From an uncultured Prevotellaceae bacterium (GTDB taxonomy: Bacteria > Bacteroidota > Bacteroidia > Bacteroidales > Bacteroidaceae): a stretch of DNA of 11,833 nt. The stretch is taken from the NCBI GenBank assembly GCA_946415695.1, contig CAMKTM010000059.1:1-11833 (forward strand), read 5' to 3'. The position numbers and the translations under genes were made by a program. How positions within the stretch are numbered: position 1 is the stretch's first letter; every line of letters starts with the position of its first letter. This document shows positions 1 through 7,482 of this stretch, in pieces. The notes beneath the pieces were generated by a model, which saw nothing but the letters and a program-made list of their open reading frames with translations, was not told where the DNA came from and made no database searches.

Positions 1-3000
1 GTAACCTGTCGTGGTATCGTAGAATGTTGCATAGCCAGTTTCGCCTACGAATGATACTTCGGGGCCGTCGAATACGGGATGAATGTCTGTGCCGATGGTC
101 TGGCCGAAGGCAGGAGTATTCAGCTTGTAGCAGAGAGCACCATTGGCAACTTCTTCGGCTGTGACCTTGCCGACGTATGCCTGTGTGCCAACGGTTTCAA
201 TCTCGAAGCAGTTGTCAATTTGAGCACCACCACGAGTGAAGGTGTTATCGTTACCTTCCAGTGTAGCAGTGCTGTAGCAGTTCTTTACAACAGAGTTGCC
301 GTTTGACCAACCGCAGATAGTGGCAGATTCACGAGCACCCTTGATGGCACCTGTTACATAGCAGTTGGTGATGAGCATCGTTGCAGAGCCACCCATGTCA
401 ACACCAATGATGCCGCAAATGTTCTGGGCGGAACCTGTTACGTTACCTTCGTTACCAACATTGGTGATGTAAACGTTACCGCTGCCATTTGTGCCACCAA
501 TCACGCCGCAGAATGCCTTGCCAGTGATGGAGCAAGTGTTGTCGAGAACAAAATTCTTGATGTCGGCACCGTCGCCGATTCTACCGAAGATACCCTGATA
601 GTCATAGCTGCCGTTGTTGTGAACAAAGTTGCTAATGATGTGACTCTGACCGTCGAACTCACCGACATACAGCTTTCCTTCGTCACCGATGGGATAGTAG
701 TCTGTAACACCTGTCATGTCGATATCGGCATACATACGAGCCTTAGTAGCAGTCTTGAGGTCGGTGTTTACGATTTTAGTAAATGCCACCAAAGAATTGG
801 CATTGATAATCTTCATGTAGCCGTCGGCATCCTTTTCGAGTTCACCGCAGACTGTGCAAATGCCGTCAGCATCGAACTGGTGGTCTGGGAAAGCGGCAGA
901 GGGGTCTGTGTTGGTATAGGTAACATCACCCAGAGGCTTGCCGTCGCAACGATAAGCATCAGGAGCGAGGAAGACGAGTCCGCCTGCCTTTGCAAATGGC
1001 TTTGGTCTTACGTCTGTGCCAATCACCTGATAGAAGCGGTCTACGCCACCTTGCTCACCGTTGAGCTTGTAGCAGAGTGCACCGCTGGCAACTTCTGCAG
1101 CTGTGATGATGTTGGTTCTGTTTGTACCAGTCTTGTTGTTCTGTGTGCCTACGCCTTCAATCTCGTAGCAGTTGACACAAGCACCGCTACCGCGAGTGAA
1201 GGAGTCTTCGTCGCCGTATTTGCCTTCCAATGTAGCAATGCTATAGCAGTTCTCTACTTTAGAGTTGCCACTTGACCATGAGCAGATAGTAGCTGATTCG
1301 CGTGCGCCCTTGATGGCACCTGCTACGAAGCAGTTGGTGATGAACATGTCTGTAGCGCCGAGCATGTCAACGCCGATGATACCAGACACGTTAGCACCAG
1401 TACCAGTAACAGGACCTTCGTTACCAACATTGGTGATATAGACCTTACCGCTGCCGTTGGTACCGCCAATGATGCCAACGTATGAAGCACCGCTGATTGA
1501 GCAGGTGTTGTCGAGAACAAAGTTCTTGATGTCGGCACCGTTGCCGATAACACCAAACATACCTGCGTAGTTGCCACCGCTGATTGTCAGGTTGCTGATG
1601 GTATGGCCTTGGCCGTCGAACTGACCGGTGAATAACTTTTCTGCGCTACCGACAATAACATAGTGCTGGTTGTAGCTGGTCATGTCGATATCTGCAGTCA
1701 GACGGGCATTGCTCTTTGGATTTTCGGCTGCATAGTTGCTCCACCATGCGAGCTGTCCGGGTGTGCCAATTTCAAACCAACCATTGACGGGAGACATGTA
1801 GCCTTCCTGCATTCCTCCGCAATTGGCGCAGAAGCCGTCCACATAGCCGTGAGGCGGGAATGTTCCCGAAGCGGTGTTGCTGTATGTAATCTCATCGCCA
1901 ATGGGTATGCCACCACAAGTGTAATTGGCAGCAACTGCATAAACGATGCCGCCTTCCTTTGCTATTGGCATAGGCTCTGGGTCTGCACCAATCACTTGAT
2001 AGAAGCGCTCCACGCCGGTTTGACTGCCATTGAGGAGGAAAGCGAGCTTACCGTTTGCGATGTCTTCGGCATTTGTCTTGATGTATTTGCCTGCATCGGA
2101 GTTGTTGTTGTACTCATTGAGGCTGTAAACATTGTTACAGGTTATCTGGCCGTTGTTGCGGGAGATGGTATGAGAGTCGCCGCCTGCATTGTTGAGCGTT
2201 CCGAGGAAAGCACAGTTGTTATAAGTAGTAGCTCCATCTGCCCAGCCGCAGAAGCCGGCGATACATGTTGTGCCTTCTACGCCATTGACGCTACCTGCAT
2301 ATATACAATTGTCAACACTCTTCACGTCGTATGCGATACCGAAGAGACCGCCTGATGTGTTGTCGCCTGTCTTTTCGGTATTGATGGTAACATCAGAGAA
2401 GACATTGCGAACGAATTTCTGGCTACCATGACCGGAGATTGAGCCCACATGGTCGGCCTTTGTCTTGATTGTGCCGTGCAAGATGACGTTCTCGAAGTTG
2501 CCGATGTGGTCGGGGATAAAGCCGACGCAACGAGTGACACTCATATCAGAGAGGCCAATGGTAATGGTGTGACCTTGACCATCGAAGTTGCCCTTCACAG
2601 CGTTGGAGGAGTTGAAGATTTGCTGACCTTCAGGAGCGATGCACACGATGTCGTTTGTCACCTTCATGTTCAGCTTGAAGCCGTTATCCACGCGGTTCCA
2701 TCCTTCTGCCAGATAAAGGTCGTCTGCACTCTTAATCAGAACGGCATTGCTTGCAGCATCAAACTCGAGACCGTCGAAGTTGAAGCAGCCGCAAGTGGTG
2801 CAGATGCCATACTTGTCGAAGGTGTGTGGTGTATTTACAACATTGCTGGGGGTGTTGGTATAGGTGAGGCCGTCACCCTTACCATTACAACCTGTTGCAG
2901 CAGAAGCATAAACCTGATTCTCGGTGCTACCGAATGCTACGGGAACGGGGAATGGGTCTGTGCCAATGTTCTGCACCCAGTTGATTTTGCTCTGGTCGGT

Positions 3001-3774
3001 GTTCAGCTGATAGCAGATGCGGCCGTCGGCGAGGTCAGCGAGAGGCACAACGGTTGTGGCGTTGTTGTTGCCCCATTGGTTGGTGACGTAGTTGTTGTAG
3101 TTGGCACCTGTAGGACGATTGTTGTAAGGGTCCGAATTATAAGTGCTCAGGTTAACAGTGCTCAGGTTGGCGCCGTTACGTGCGATGTTGGCACTGGCGC
3201 CGTTTGAGGTGTTTATGGTGCTGCCGTCGCTGACAACAAGGCAGTTGACGATGTTAATCTTGTCATTAGCCCAACCTGCGACGCCGCCGCAGTTCTCTGT
3301 AGCTGCTCCGTCGAGGTCAACCTTAACCAGACAGTTCTCGATGAGAGTACCAGAATAAGCAATACCTACCATACCGCCATCGGTTGCGTCACCTTGCTTA
3401 GAGCTGACGATGTTTACGTCAACATAGCATCCGAGGATACGACCGCTGTTCCATCCGGCAATACCTCCAGCATACGATGCATTGGTGGTGATTGTGCCTT
3501 GAACCTTCAGGTCCTTCACTACGCCATGAGTACCAATGTTGCGGAACAGTCCGGCACCATTCTCGTTCAGGGTGATGTTGTAGCTGATGGTGTGGCCTGC
3601 GCCGTCGAAGACGCCATGATAGTCGCCGTTAGTGCCGATTCTGTAATTGTCGGTGCCCTTGTCAATGTCGGCCGTCAAGATGGCATTGGCATAGAGTTCA
3701 CCGCCGTTCACGAGTTCTGCGAAGGCCTTAAGGTCTGCCGCAGTACCAATCTGATAGACACCTCCCACTTCTGA
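1..3774 (-). repeat. Intragenic tandem modules of about 0.97 kb
   Basis: The coding sequence is an imperfect tandem repeat. The CxxC motif codons recur at exact 972-nt spacing (2791-2802, 1819-1830, 847-858). The two modules nearest the left edge are most alike: sequence around 532-580 matches 1501-1549, and sequence around 340 matches 1309, both at an offset of 969 nt with strong DNA-level similarity. The first module (residues about 24-348) is the most diverged. This pattern suggests growth by duplication, with the most recent event in the C-terminal part. Confidence 0.75.
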
Positions 3775-3846
3775 AAGTGCCCACGCACTTGTGCTGACAG
3801 CACCAAGCAGAGCCGTCATGCACAGATGAATAAATTTTCTGCTCAT
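1..3846 (-). CDS. Secreted modular GLUG-type surface protein (3' end outside window)
   Basis: The frame is open from an ATG at 3846 to the window edge, giving 1282 residues without a stop. Residues 1 to about 23 form a signal peptide (basic MSRK, hydrophobic core, cleavage near SAWA). The rest is a tandem array of related modules. Each has an Ala-rich 'ADID' segment, then a GLUG-like FDGxGHxI motif (Phe at residues 80, 421, 743 and 1064), then glycine/asparagine-rich beta repeats of the type 'GIIGxxxGxxxITN'. Modules end with a stretch like 'ANGxLCYKLN...GTDxxPxP' and an H-x-F-x3-G-x-C-x2-CG motif. The Cys pairs lie at 349/352, 673/676 and 997/1000, exactly 324 residues apart. Such proteins in Bacteroidales are generally exported and predicted to form beta-helical surface adhesins. 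No catalytic domain is visible and the ligand is unknown. Any C-terminal sorting domain would lie beyond the left edge. Confidence 0.88.
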   Translation of the reverse strand, partial: MSRKFIHLCMTALLGAVSTSAWALSEVGGVYQIGTAADLKAFAELVNGGELYANAILTADIDKGTDNYRIGTNGDYHGVFDGAGHTISYNITLNENGAGLFRNIGTHGVVKDLKVQGTITTNASYAGGIAGWNSGRILGCYVDVNIVSSKQGDATDGGMVGIAYSGTLIENCLVKVDLDGAATENCGGVAGWANDKINIVNCLVVSDGSTINTSNGASANIARNGANLSTVNLSTYNSDPYNNRPTGANYNNYVTNQWGNNNATTVVPLADLADGRICYQLNTDQSKINWVQNIGTDPFPVPVAFGSTENQVYASAATGCNGKGDGLTYTNTPSNVVNTPHTFDKYGICTTCGCFNFDGLEFDAASNAVLIKSADDLYLAEGWNRVDNGFKLNMKVTNDIVCIAPEGQQIFNSSNAVKGNFDGQGHTITIGLSDMSVTRCVGFIPDHIGNFENVILHGTIKTKADHVGSISGHGSQKFVRNVFSDVTINTEKTGDNTSGGLFGIAYDVKSVDNCIYAGSVNGVEGTTCIAGFCGWADGATTYNNCAFLGTLNNAGGDSHTISRNNGQITCNNVYSLNEYNNNSDAGKYIKTNAEDIANGKLAFLLNGSQTGVERFYQVIGADPEPMPIAKEGGIVYAVAANYTCGGIPIGDEITYSNTASGTFPPHGYVDGFCANCGGMQEGYMSPVNGWFEIGTPGQLAWWSNYAAENPKSNARLTADIDMTSYNQHYVIVGSAEKLFTGQFDGQGHTISNLTISGGNYAGMFGVIGNGADIKNFVLDNTCSISGASYVGIIGGTNGSGKVYITNVGNEGPVTGTGANVSGIIGVDMLGATDMFITNCFVAGAIKGARESATICSWSSGNSKVENCYSIATLEGKYGDEDSFTRGSGACVNCYEIEGVGTQNNKTGTNRTNIITAAEVASGALCYKLNGEQGGVDRFYQVIGTDVRPKPFAKAGGLVFLAPDAYRCDGKPLGDVTYTNTDPSAAFPDHQFDADGICTVCGELEKDADGYMKIINANSLVAFTKIVNTDLKTATKARMYADIDMTGVTDYYPIGDEGKLYVGEFDGQSHIISNFVHNNGSYDYQGIFGRIGDGADIKNFVLDNTCSITGKAFCGVIGGTNGSGNVYITNVGNEGNVTGSAQNICGIIGVDMGGSATMLITNCYVTGAIKGARESATICGWSNGNSVVKNCYSTATLEGNDNTFTRGGAQIDNCFEIETVGTQAYVGKVTAEEVANGALCYKLNTPAFGQTIGTDIHPVFDGPEVSFVGETGYATFYDTTTGY

Positions 3847-3906
3847 AGAAAGTTAGATTTAGTTAATAATAATGGTTAATAGCATGTTTTATCTTTTTTT
3901 GACCAA

Positions 3907-3942
3907 CAAAGATACACATTATTTATAATATATCGTTCAAAA
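3907..3942 (-). promoter_or_regulatory. Bacteroidota-type promoter of the modular surface protein
   Basis: On the minus strand, TATCTTTG (3914-3907) fits the -7 consensus TAnnTTTG. A TTTTG at 3942-3938 could serve as the -33 box, but the 23-nt spacer is longer than the usual 19-21. Transcription would start near 3900, giving an AT-rich leader of about 55 nt before the ATG at 3846. Confidence 0.55.
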
Positions 3943-4067
3943 GCAAGAAAAAAAACACATAAAAATTCAGTAATGACTCAAAACCGCGCCAATACGAGCT
4001 GTTCGCTTTGAGTTTTTCGGACTTCAAATCGGGTTTCCGACGGAAAATGTTGCAGTTTAAGCAAGCG
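3943..4067. other. Spacer between surface-gene promoter and left terminal repeat
   Basis: No gene is recognised here. The only structure is a weak inverted repeat, ACTCAAA at 3976-3982 with TTTGAGT at 4007-4013, enclosing 24 nt and followed by a short T run. It is too loose to call a terminator. Confidence 0.4.
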
Positions 4068-4177
4068 CAAAAAAAGCCCCTGCGGGTTTGGCGGGGGCTT
4101 TCTTCTTGTGTCTCTTTTCGGCTTGTTGCTTTTGTTGCTTTTGTTGCCGTTTCGTCTGTCGGGGCTTTTGGTCAGAG
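4068..4177 (-). repeat. Left terminal inverted repeat
   Basis: Read on the minus strand, it starts with the last codon and stop (CTC TGA) of the DUF3987 gene. It continues through a triple GCAACA array (40-bp unit at 4147-4108) and ends in a terminator hairpin and T run. It matches 9298-9405 almost base for base. The differences are one inserted base after GAAGAA, one C/A change in the hairpin loop, and the length of the T run. Confidence 0.9.
4069..4101 (-). terminator. Intrinsic terminator of the primase-like operon
   Basis: On the minus strand a GC-rich stem is formed by 4101-4091 pairing with 4083-4073, with one A.C mismatch and a loop of about 7 nt. Seven T residues follow (4075-4069). 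It lies about 70 nt after the stop codon of the DUF3987 gene. Confidence 0.8.
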
Positions 4178-5908
4178 ATTTGCTATCTTCTTGAAGCCTT
4201 TCTTTGTGGCCATAATCATTTCTCTTTCCTCCATGCGTTTGAGATATACGGCACCGCCTCTTTCGTTCATGCCGCATTCCTTCATTACCTTTCGTATGTC
4301 GGTGTTCGTGAACTCTTCGGGCAGTTTGTCGAGGAGGCGGAAGAGCGCATTGTTTCTTGCCACTCGGCTTGCGGCGATGTCCTGCTTTCGGGATATAGCG
4401 TCGTTGGCTCGTGACATTTCGTTGATTTGGTCGCCGAACATGATGTACTGGTTGAGGAATGCTTCGTTTCCGAACCATCTTGCCATGGCCATGCCTTGCG
4501 TTGTCTCTTTTCCTCCTTCGAGGGCGTACATGATTTGCGATGCTCGGAAGATGGTGACTGCTGCTCTTCGGCGCAAAAGGTCGATGGCTGTGTCTCTGTG
4601 CTCTTCATCGGGGCCGCTTGCTTCCCATTCGGCAATCTTCTCTTCGTTGAAGTCGTAGGCTGCTTTTTTGGCTTTCGGCAGGGCAACGCTGATGATGTTT
4701 TCGGGCGCGGGGATGTCGATGGTGCTGCCTTTTTCGTAGAGGTCTTGCACGATGGCTGCTGCCTTGCGGTCATCCGCCGTCTCTCCTTCCCACCGCATTT
4801 CGACGTTTCTCCCGAGGTCGCGTGCCATTTCGGTAAAGAAGAAGCGCGTCATCAGCCCGTTTTCGACGTTGCTGAAATAGTTTCGCACGCTTACGTACGT
4901 GCCTGCAAAGACGAGGTTGACGAATAGTTTCACGCTTCCGGAATAGGTGAGGTAGTCTTGTCCCCACGTTGCGCCGTCGAAGGCTTTCCTGTAGATGTCG
5001 CTTTTGTCAGCCCATGCGCCGTTGCGGTTTGCGCGGCCGCTTTCGTCGATTTCTTCTGTTATGACGCAAAGGGGCTGCCCGAGGCTTGACTTTGCTCTTT
5101 CGAGCAGCATCCCGTTGGAGCTGGTGGCCGACAGCACGCGCATACATGGCGTGGGCTTGTCGGGGAGTTGCTTTGCGCCCTTCTTCTTCTCTCGCTCGCG
5201 GCTGTAGACTTCAAGTTCCTGCCGTCCTTTCTCGTCTTGTTCGAGCACTGGCTTCAAGAGCCATTCCTGCATATCTGACAGAAAGCCCTTGCCGCTTCCT
5301 GCGTGACCTGCAACCACGCACATGAAAACCGGGCGATGCTTTCTGCCATCGAGATAGCGGCTTTCAAAGCGCCCAAGCAGAGTGCCGAGCATAGGAAGGC
5401 TGGCAACAAGAGCGCTCCTGCCGTTGCGCCCATAACGCTTCCAGATATATCGCATAAGGAAGGGCATCTGCCGAGGCAGCGGGTTAAGGCGTTGAAGATA
5501 TTCCTGCCGTTTGGCTTGCGTGGAAAGGTCGGGTTTCTGAATTTGGTTGATAGCATGATTGAGTTCATAAGGAAGGTTGGTGGCTCTCGTGGAATTGACA
5601 GCCGAGTGAATGGTTTGCTTAATCTCTTCTTCTGTCAGCCCCCATGACGGCACGACGCTCTGTATGTACATCGGATTGAAGTCGCAGATGTAGCGCAGTT
5701 GCCTTGCCAGGCGGTAGAGTGTGCTGTTTCTTGCGCCTTCGGGCACGTTGCCATCCTTGAAGCCGAATGTGGCCAGCAGGGCGTTGACGATGACGCTATA
5801 GGGGATGCCGTTGTAGTCGGAAGGGAAGCCGCTTTGCTTGCCCTGAACAGGAGCGGCACTTGGTGCCGCCCCTGCGTCTTTCTGTAGGATTACTTTATTC
5901 TTCTTCAT
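4172..5908 (-). CDS. DUF3987-type P-loop protein (primase/helicase-like partner of VirE_N)
   Basis: A 578-residue protein. After a Lys/Ala-rich N-terminus comes a helical region with 'ARNSTLYRLARQLRYICDFNP', resembling regions C-terminal to primase cores. A Walker A-like motif GHAGSGKG follows at about residues 201-208, a Walker B-like LCVITEEID at about 280-288, and a 'GT...ENGLMTRFFF' segment near 335-360 that may carry an arginine finger. The C-terminus looks like a winged helix ('FTNTDIRKVMKECGM'). This layout fits DUF3987 ATPases found with VirE_N domains in Bacteroidota, thought to act in DNA replication of accessory elements. The chosen ATG at 5908 gives a 14-nt overlap with the upstream gene, the same overlap as at the preceding junction. 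ATGs at 5941 or 6073 are possible but invade the VirE_N gene further. It ends inside the terminal repeat. Confidence 0.78.
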   Translation of the reverse strand: MKKNKVILQKDAGAAPSAAPVQGKQSGFPSDYNGIPYSVIVNALLATFGFKDGNVPEGARNSTLYRLARQLRYICDFNPMYIQSVVPSWGLTEEEIKQTIHSAVNSTRATNLPYELNHAINQIQKPDLSTQAKRQEYLQRLNPLPRQMPFLMRYIWKRYGRNGRSALVASLPMLGTLLGRFESRYLDGRKHRPVFMCVVAGHAGSGKGFLSDMQEWLLKPVLEQDEKGRQELEVYSREREKKKGAKQLPDKPTPCMRVLSATSSNGMLLERAKSSLGQPLCVITEEIDESGRANRNGAWADKSDIYRKAFDGATWGQDYLTYSGSVKLFVNLVFAGTYVSVRNYFSNVENGLMTRFFFTEMARDLGRNVEMRWEGETADDRKAAAIVQDLYEKGSTIDIPAPENIISVALPKAKKAAYDFNEEKIAEWEASGPDEEHRDTAIDLLRRRAAVTIFRASQIMYALEGGKETTQGMAMARWFGNEAFLNQYIMFGDQINEMSRANDAISRKQDIAASRVARNNALFRLLDKLPEEFTNTDIRKVMKECGMNERGGAVYLKRMEEREMIMATKKGFKKIANL

Positions 5909-6569
5909 TTTCTTCTTCTTCGTTTTGTTCGATGTCGTCATAGAAAAGTGCTCGCCAGTCGATATACGTCCAGTCCCTGCGCGGCACGATGAAAAAGATG
6001 CGTGCCCAATCCTTGCAGACCTCGTCGTAGCTTGTATTAAGCAGGCGGGCGAGCCTTTTCTGGTTGGCTGCAATCGTGGCGCACGTCTCGTCGCACATGG
6101 CCACGACGTGGACGCCTGTGCCGCTGGGCGAGATGTGGATGGCGACGATTTGCAGGGGTTCGCCTTTTCTCATGCCGCTGTCTTCTTCCTGCTGCATCTT
6201 CGCCCACCGCTGGGCGCGTTCTTCTGCTTCTTGTTCAGCCCAAGCCAACGCAACCATCCTGCCTCTGCCTTCGCAGATGGCGTGAAACTCGGGTTCGTGG
6301 TGGATGTCAACGTCGAGGCAGAAAAATCCCGTCGGGCTGGCATTGATGTCCTTGCGCATCTTGCCATTGAATTCCGACTGCCACGTCACGGCCGGAAGTT
6401 GCAGTTTGACGGCTTCGGACTTTTCGTTGTGCAGGCGCACTCTTTCTGTCAGCACATACACGGCTTGGCTCTCGATGAGTTCTTTGAGCAGGGAGCCTGT
6501 CAAGGGTTTCGGCTGGTTGTCTCGAGCCGAGGTGACAAAGTCACAACATGCTATTTCATTTTGCTTCAT
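5895..6569 (-). CDS. VirE_N (BT4734/BF3469-like) primase-like protein
   Basis: A 224-residue protein with the hallmarks of the VirE N-terminal domain, an archaeo-eukaryotic primase relative. It has 'GFFCLDVDIH' with paired acidic residues at about 86 and 88, 'ISPSGTGVHVVAM' at about 146-158 (the small-residue/His motif), and a late 'RIFFIVP' segment at about 190-196. It ends in an acidic tail (EEEENEEE). In many Bacteroidota this domain is fused to a DUF3987 domain; here the two are separate genes overlapping by 14 nt, in frames related by a +1 shift. It overlaps the upstream 109-residue gene, also by 14 nt. It probably acts with the DUF3987 product in primer synthesis or replication initiation. 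That role is inferred; catalysis cannot be judged from sequence alone. Confidence 0.75.
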   Translation of the reverse strand: MKQNEIACCDFVTSARDNQPKPLTGSLLKELIESQAVYVLTERVRLHNEKSEAVKLQLPAVTWQSEFNGKMRKDINASPTGFFCLDVDIHHEPEFHAICEGRGRMVALAWAEQEAEERAQRWAKMQQEEDSGMRKGEPLQIVAIHISPSGTGVHVVAMCDETCATIAANQKRLARLLNTSYDEVCKDWARIFFIVPRRDWTYIDWRALFYDDIEQNEEEENEEE

Positions 6570-6885
6570 TTGTAATCCTCCTTTTCAAAAAATTGAGACA
6601 TTCTTCGAAGTCGCAAGTTGCCGTGAAGGGCGTGGAGTCCTTCTCGACGCAGACACGTATGACGTAACGCTCCTTTTCGGGGTTGTACCATACGGAGCAG
6701 TTCTTACCTTTCAAGACGCGGCGGCTCTTTGGCTCCCCGCAAATGACCGTGCCGTTTTCCTCCACGAAGCTGGCCTGCTCGAAATCGGGTGTCAGCCGCA
6801 GCCGCCCCGCCACGGCACGGCTCGTCGGGAGGGAGTTGCCTTTCGTCGATAGCGAAAGGTTCACTTTTTCTACGGTTGCTTTCAT
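6556..6885 (-). CDS. Unknown small protein of the primase-like operon
   Basis: A 109-residue protein that I do not recognise. It begins 'MKATVEKVNLSLSTKG', has a middle part rich in charged residues and predicted beta strands ('RVLKGKNCSVWYNPEKERYVIRV'), and a C-terminal helix 'FEECLNFLKRR'. There is no signal peptide or membrane segment. Its ATG overlaps the stop of the SSB-like gene as ATGA, and its 3' end overlaps the VirE_N gene by 14 nt, so it is translated as part of that operon. A role alongside the replication-type proteins follows from position only. Confidence 0.7.
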   Translation of the reverse strand: MKATVEKVNLSLSTKGNSLPTSRAVAGRLRLTPDFEQASFVEENGTVICGEPKSRRVLKGKNCSVWYNPEKERYVIRVCVEKDSTPFTATCDFEECLNFLKRRITNEAK

Positions 6886-7166
6886 GGCATTTCGTTTTTT
6901 GGTTCAATAATTCGGATGTCGTTGGCAACGTAGCCGTTGTTGAACCTGCGGGTGCGCATACGCAGCCGCACATCTGCCACCTGCCCCTGCTCAAGGCCGA
7001 GGCGCTGCCACACATCTTCGTCAACATTCGCCGTCAGATAACTCTCGCCTGTCTCGTCTTCAAAGCCAAGCAGGATGGTTCTGGAAGCCCAGGGCTTGCC
7101 TGTCGATTGGGAAATGCCGCTCCGGACATCCCCCACCGTAATAATTTTCACATTTTGAAATTTCAT
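6882..7166 (-). CDS. Small OB-fold, SSB-like protein
   Basis: A 94-residue protein and the first gene of the leftward operon. The pattern 'KIITVGDVRSGISQSTGKPW' followed by 'RTILLGFED', 'ESYLTANVDEDVWQRLGLEQGQ' and 'VADVRLRMRTRRFNNGYVANDIRI' gives the alternating strands expected of an OB fold. It resembles small Bacteroidota proteins of the DUF3127/SSB-like type and phage single-strand binding proteins. Basic and aromatic residues are available for nucleic-acid binding. A job in coating single-stranded DNA would fit the primase-like and P-loop genes downstream. The family assignment is by resemblance and is moderate. Its stop shares the ATGA junction with the next gene. Confidence 0.6.
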   Translation of the reverse strand: MKFQNVKIITVGDVRSGISQSTGKPWASRTILLGFEDETGESYLTANVDEDVWQRLGLEQGQVADVRLRMRTRRFNNGYVANDIRIIEPKNEMP

Positions 7167-7220
7167 AATCCTGTACGTTAAAAAAGTTAATACTATGATG
7201 ATTGTCGACTTTCATCGGTG

Positions 7221-7252
7221 CAAAGGTAAGGCGATGGCAAAGAAGAAAAAAA
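7221..7252 (-). promoter_or_regulatory. Promoter of the primase-like operon
   Basis: On the minus strand, TACCTTTG at 7228-7221 matches the TAnnTTTG -7 box, followed by CACCG. The -33 position holds only a T-rich stretch without a clear TTTG, so the promoter may need an activator. It aligns with the HU-operon promoter at 8116-8147: both have the 45-bp palindrome exactly 32 nt upstream of the -7 box. The leader to the ATG at 7166 is about 50 nt. Confidence 0.6.
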
Positions 7253-7260
7253 TAAATCAT

Positions 7261-7305
7261 CCCTGCATTTTCCATCACGTTTATAAATGTAGGGAAAATG
7301 CAGGG
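7261..7305 (-). promoter_or_regulatory. 45-bp palindromic element, copy A
   Basis: An imperfect palindrome whose outer 13 bp pair perfectly (CCCTGCATTTTCC with its complement). On the minus strand it contains two tandem CCCTrCATTT units, then an inverted one. It matches copy B (8063-8107) at 40 of 45 positions without gaps. It lies exactly 32 nt upstream of the -7 box of the primase-like operon. Likely an operator or activator site; the cognate protein is unknown. Confidence 0.75.
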
Positions 7306-7313
7306 AAGCGAGT

Positions 7314-7460
7314 GCAACAAAGGCAACAAAGGCAACATGCCGGAAAAAGACACGTAAGTCGCTATCACTTATATAATTAGTAAGAATTACTATTAATTAT
7401 ATATATCAATAGGGCAGCCTATGTCTCGAAAATAAATGTTGAAAATGTTGCGTATGTTGC
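7314..7460. repeat. Symmetric iteron-like region around an AT-rich palindrome
   Basis: Three GCAACA motifs start at 7314, 7323 and 7332 (9-bp spacing). Three inverted copies, TGTTGA/TGTTGC/TGTTGC, start at 7437, 7446 and 7455, also at 9-bp spacing. Midway lies an AT-rich inverted repeat, 7370-7383 with 7387-7403, having a GAA loop and a 3-nt bulge. The midpoint of the arrays (7387) and that of the palindrome (7386.5) coincide. The layout resembles iteron origins with an unwinding region, or a looping operator. The left array extends to a 40-bp unit (7314-7353) that is also present in both terminal repeats. Confidence 0.65.
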
Positions 7461-7478
7461 AATTTTTACGTACCTTTG
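7448..7478 (+). promoter_or_regulatory. Promoter of the contingency gene
   Basis: TTG at 7448-7450, a 20-nt spacer and TACCTTTG at 7471-7478 fit the Bacteroidota consensus. The -33 box lies within the right GCAACA-type array, so array binding would compete with RNA polymerase. The ATG at 7483 is only 5 nt past the -7 box, so the transcript would be leaderless or nearly so. Confidence 0.6.
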
Positions 7479-7482
7479 CACC

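Larger units (their letters stand above)
7167..7482. other. Divergent intergenic control region
   Basis: This 316-nt gene-free stretch separates the leftward primase-like operon from the rightward contingency gene. From left to right it holds the leader and promoter of the leftward operon, the 45-bp palindrome (7261-7305), a triple GCAACA array (7314-7337), an AT-rich palindrome (7370-7403), an inverted triple array (7437-7460) and the rightward promoter ending at 7478. No convincing coding sequence lies within it. Confidence 0.8.

Noticed and set aside
619..3207. Several plus-strand open frames of 200-250 codons
   Set aside because: They mirror the minus-strand repeat protein codon for codon. 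The minus frame has a signal peptide, known motifs and a promoter, while these have none.
3976..4017. Terminator between the surface gene and the module
   Set aside because: The stem is only 7 A/T-rich pairs with a 24-nt loop, and no transcription unit clearly ends there.
4008..4658. Long plus-strand open frame opposite the DUF3987 gene
   Set aside because: It is antisense to a well-supported gene, starts in the spacer, reads through the terminator repeat, and has low-complexity Phe/Ser/Ala composition.
5909..6073. Longer N-terminus for the DUF3987 protein (ATG at 6073)
   Set aside because: The extra 55 residues would overlap the conserved end of the VirE_N domain and look unstructured. The 5908 start repeats the 14-nt overlap of the previous junction. 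An ATG at 5941 cannot be fully excluded.
7314..7460. CRISPR array
   Set aside because: The units are 6 bp with 3-bp gaps in two inverted groups; there are no spacers of CRISPR length and no cas genes.
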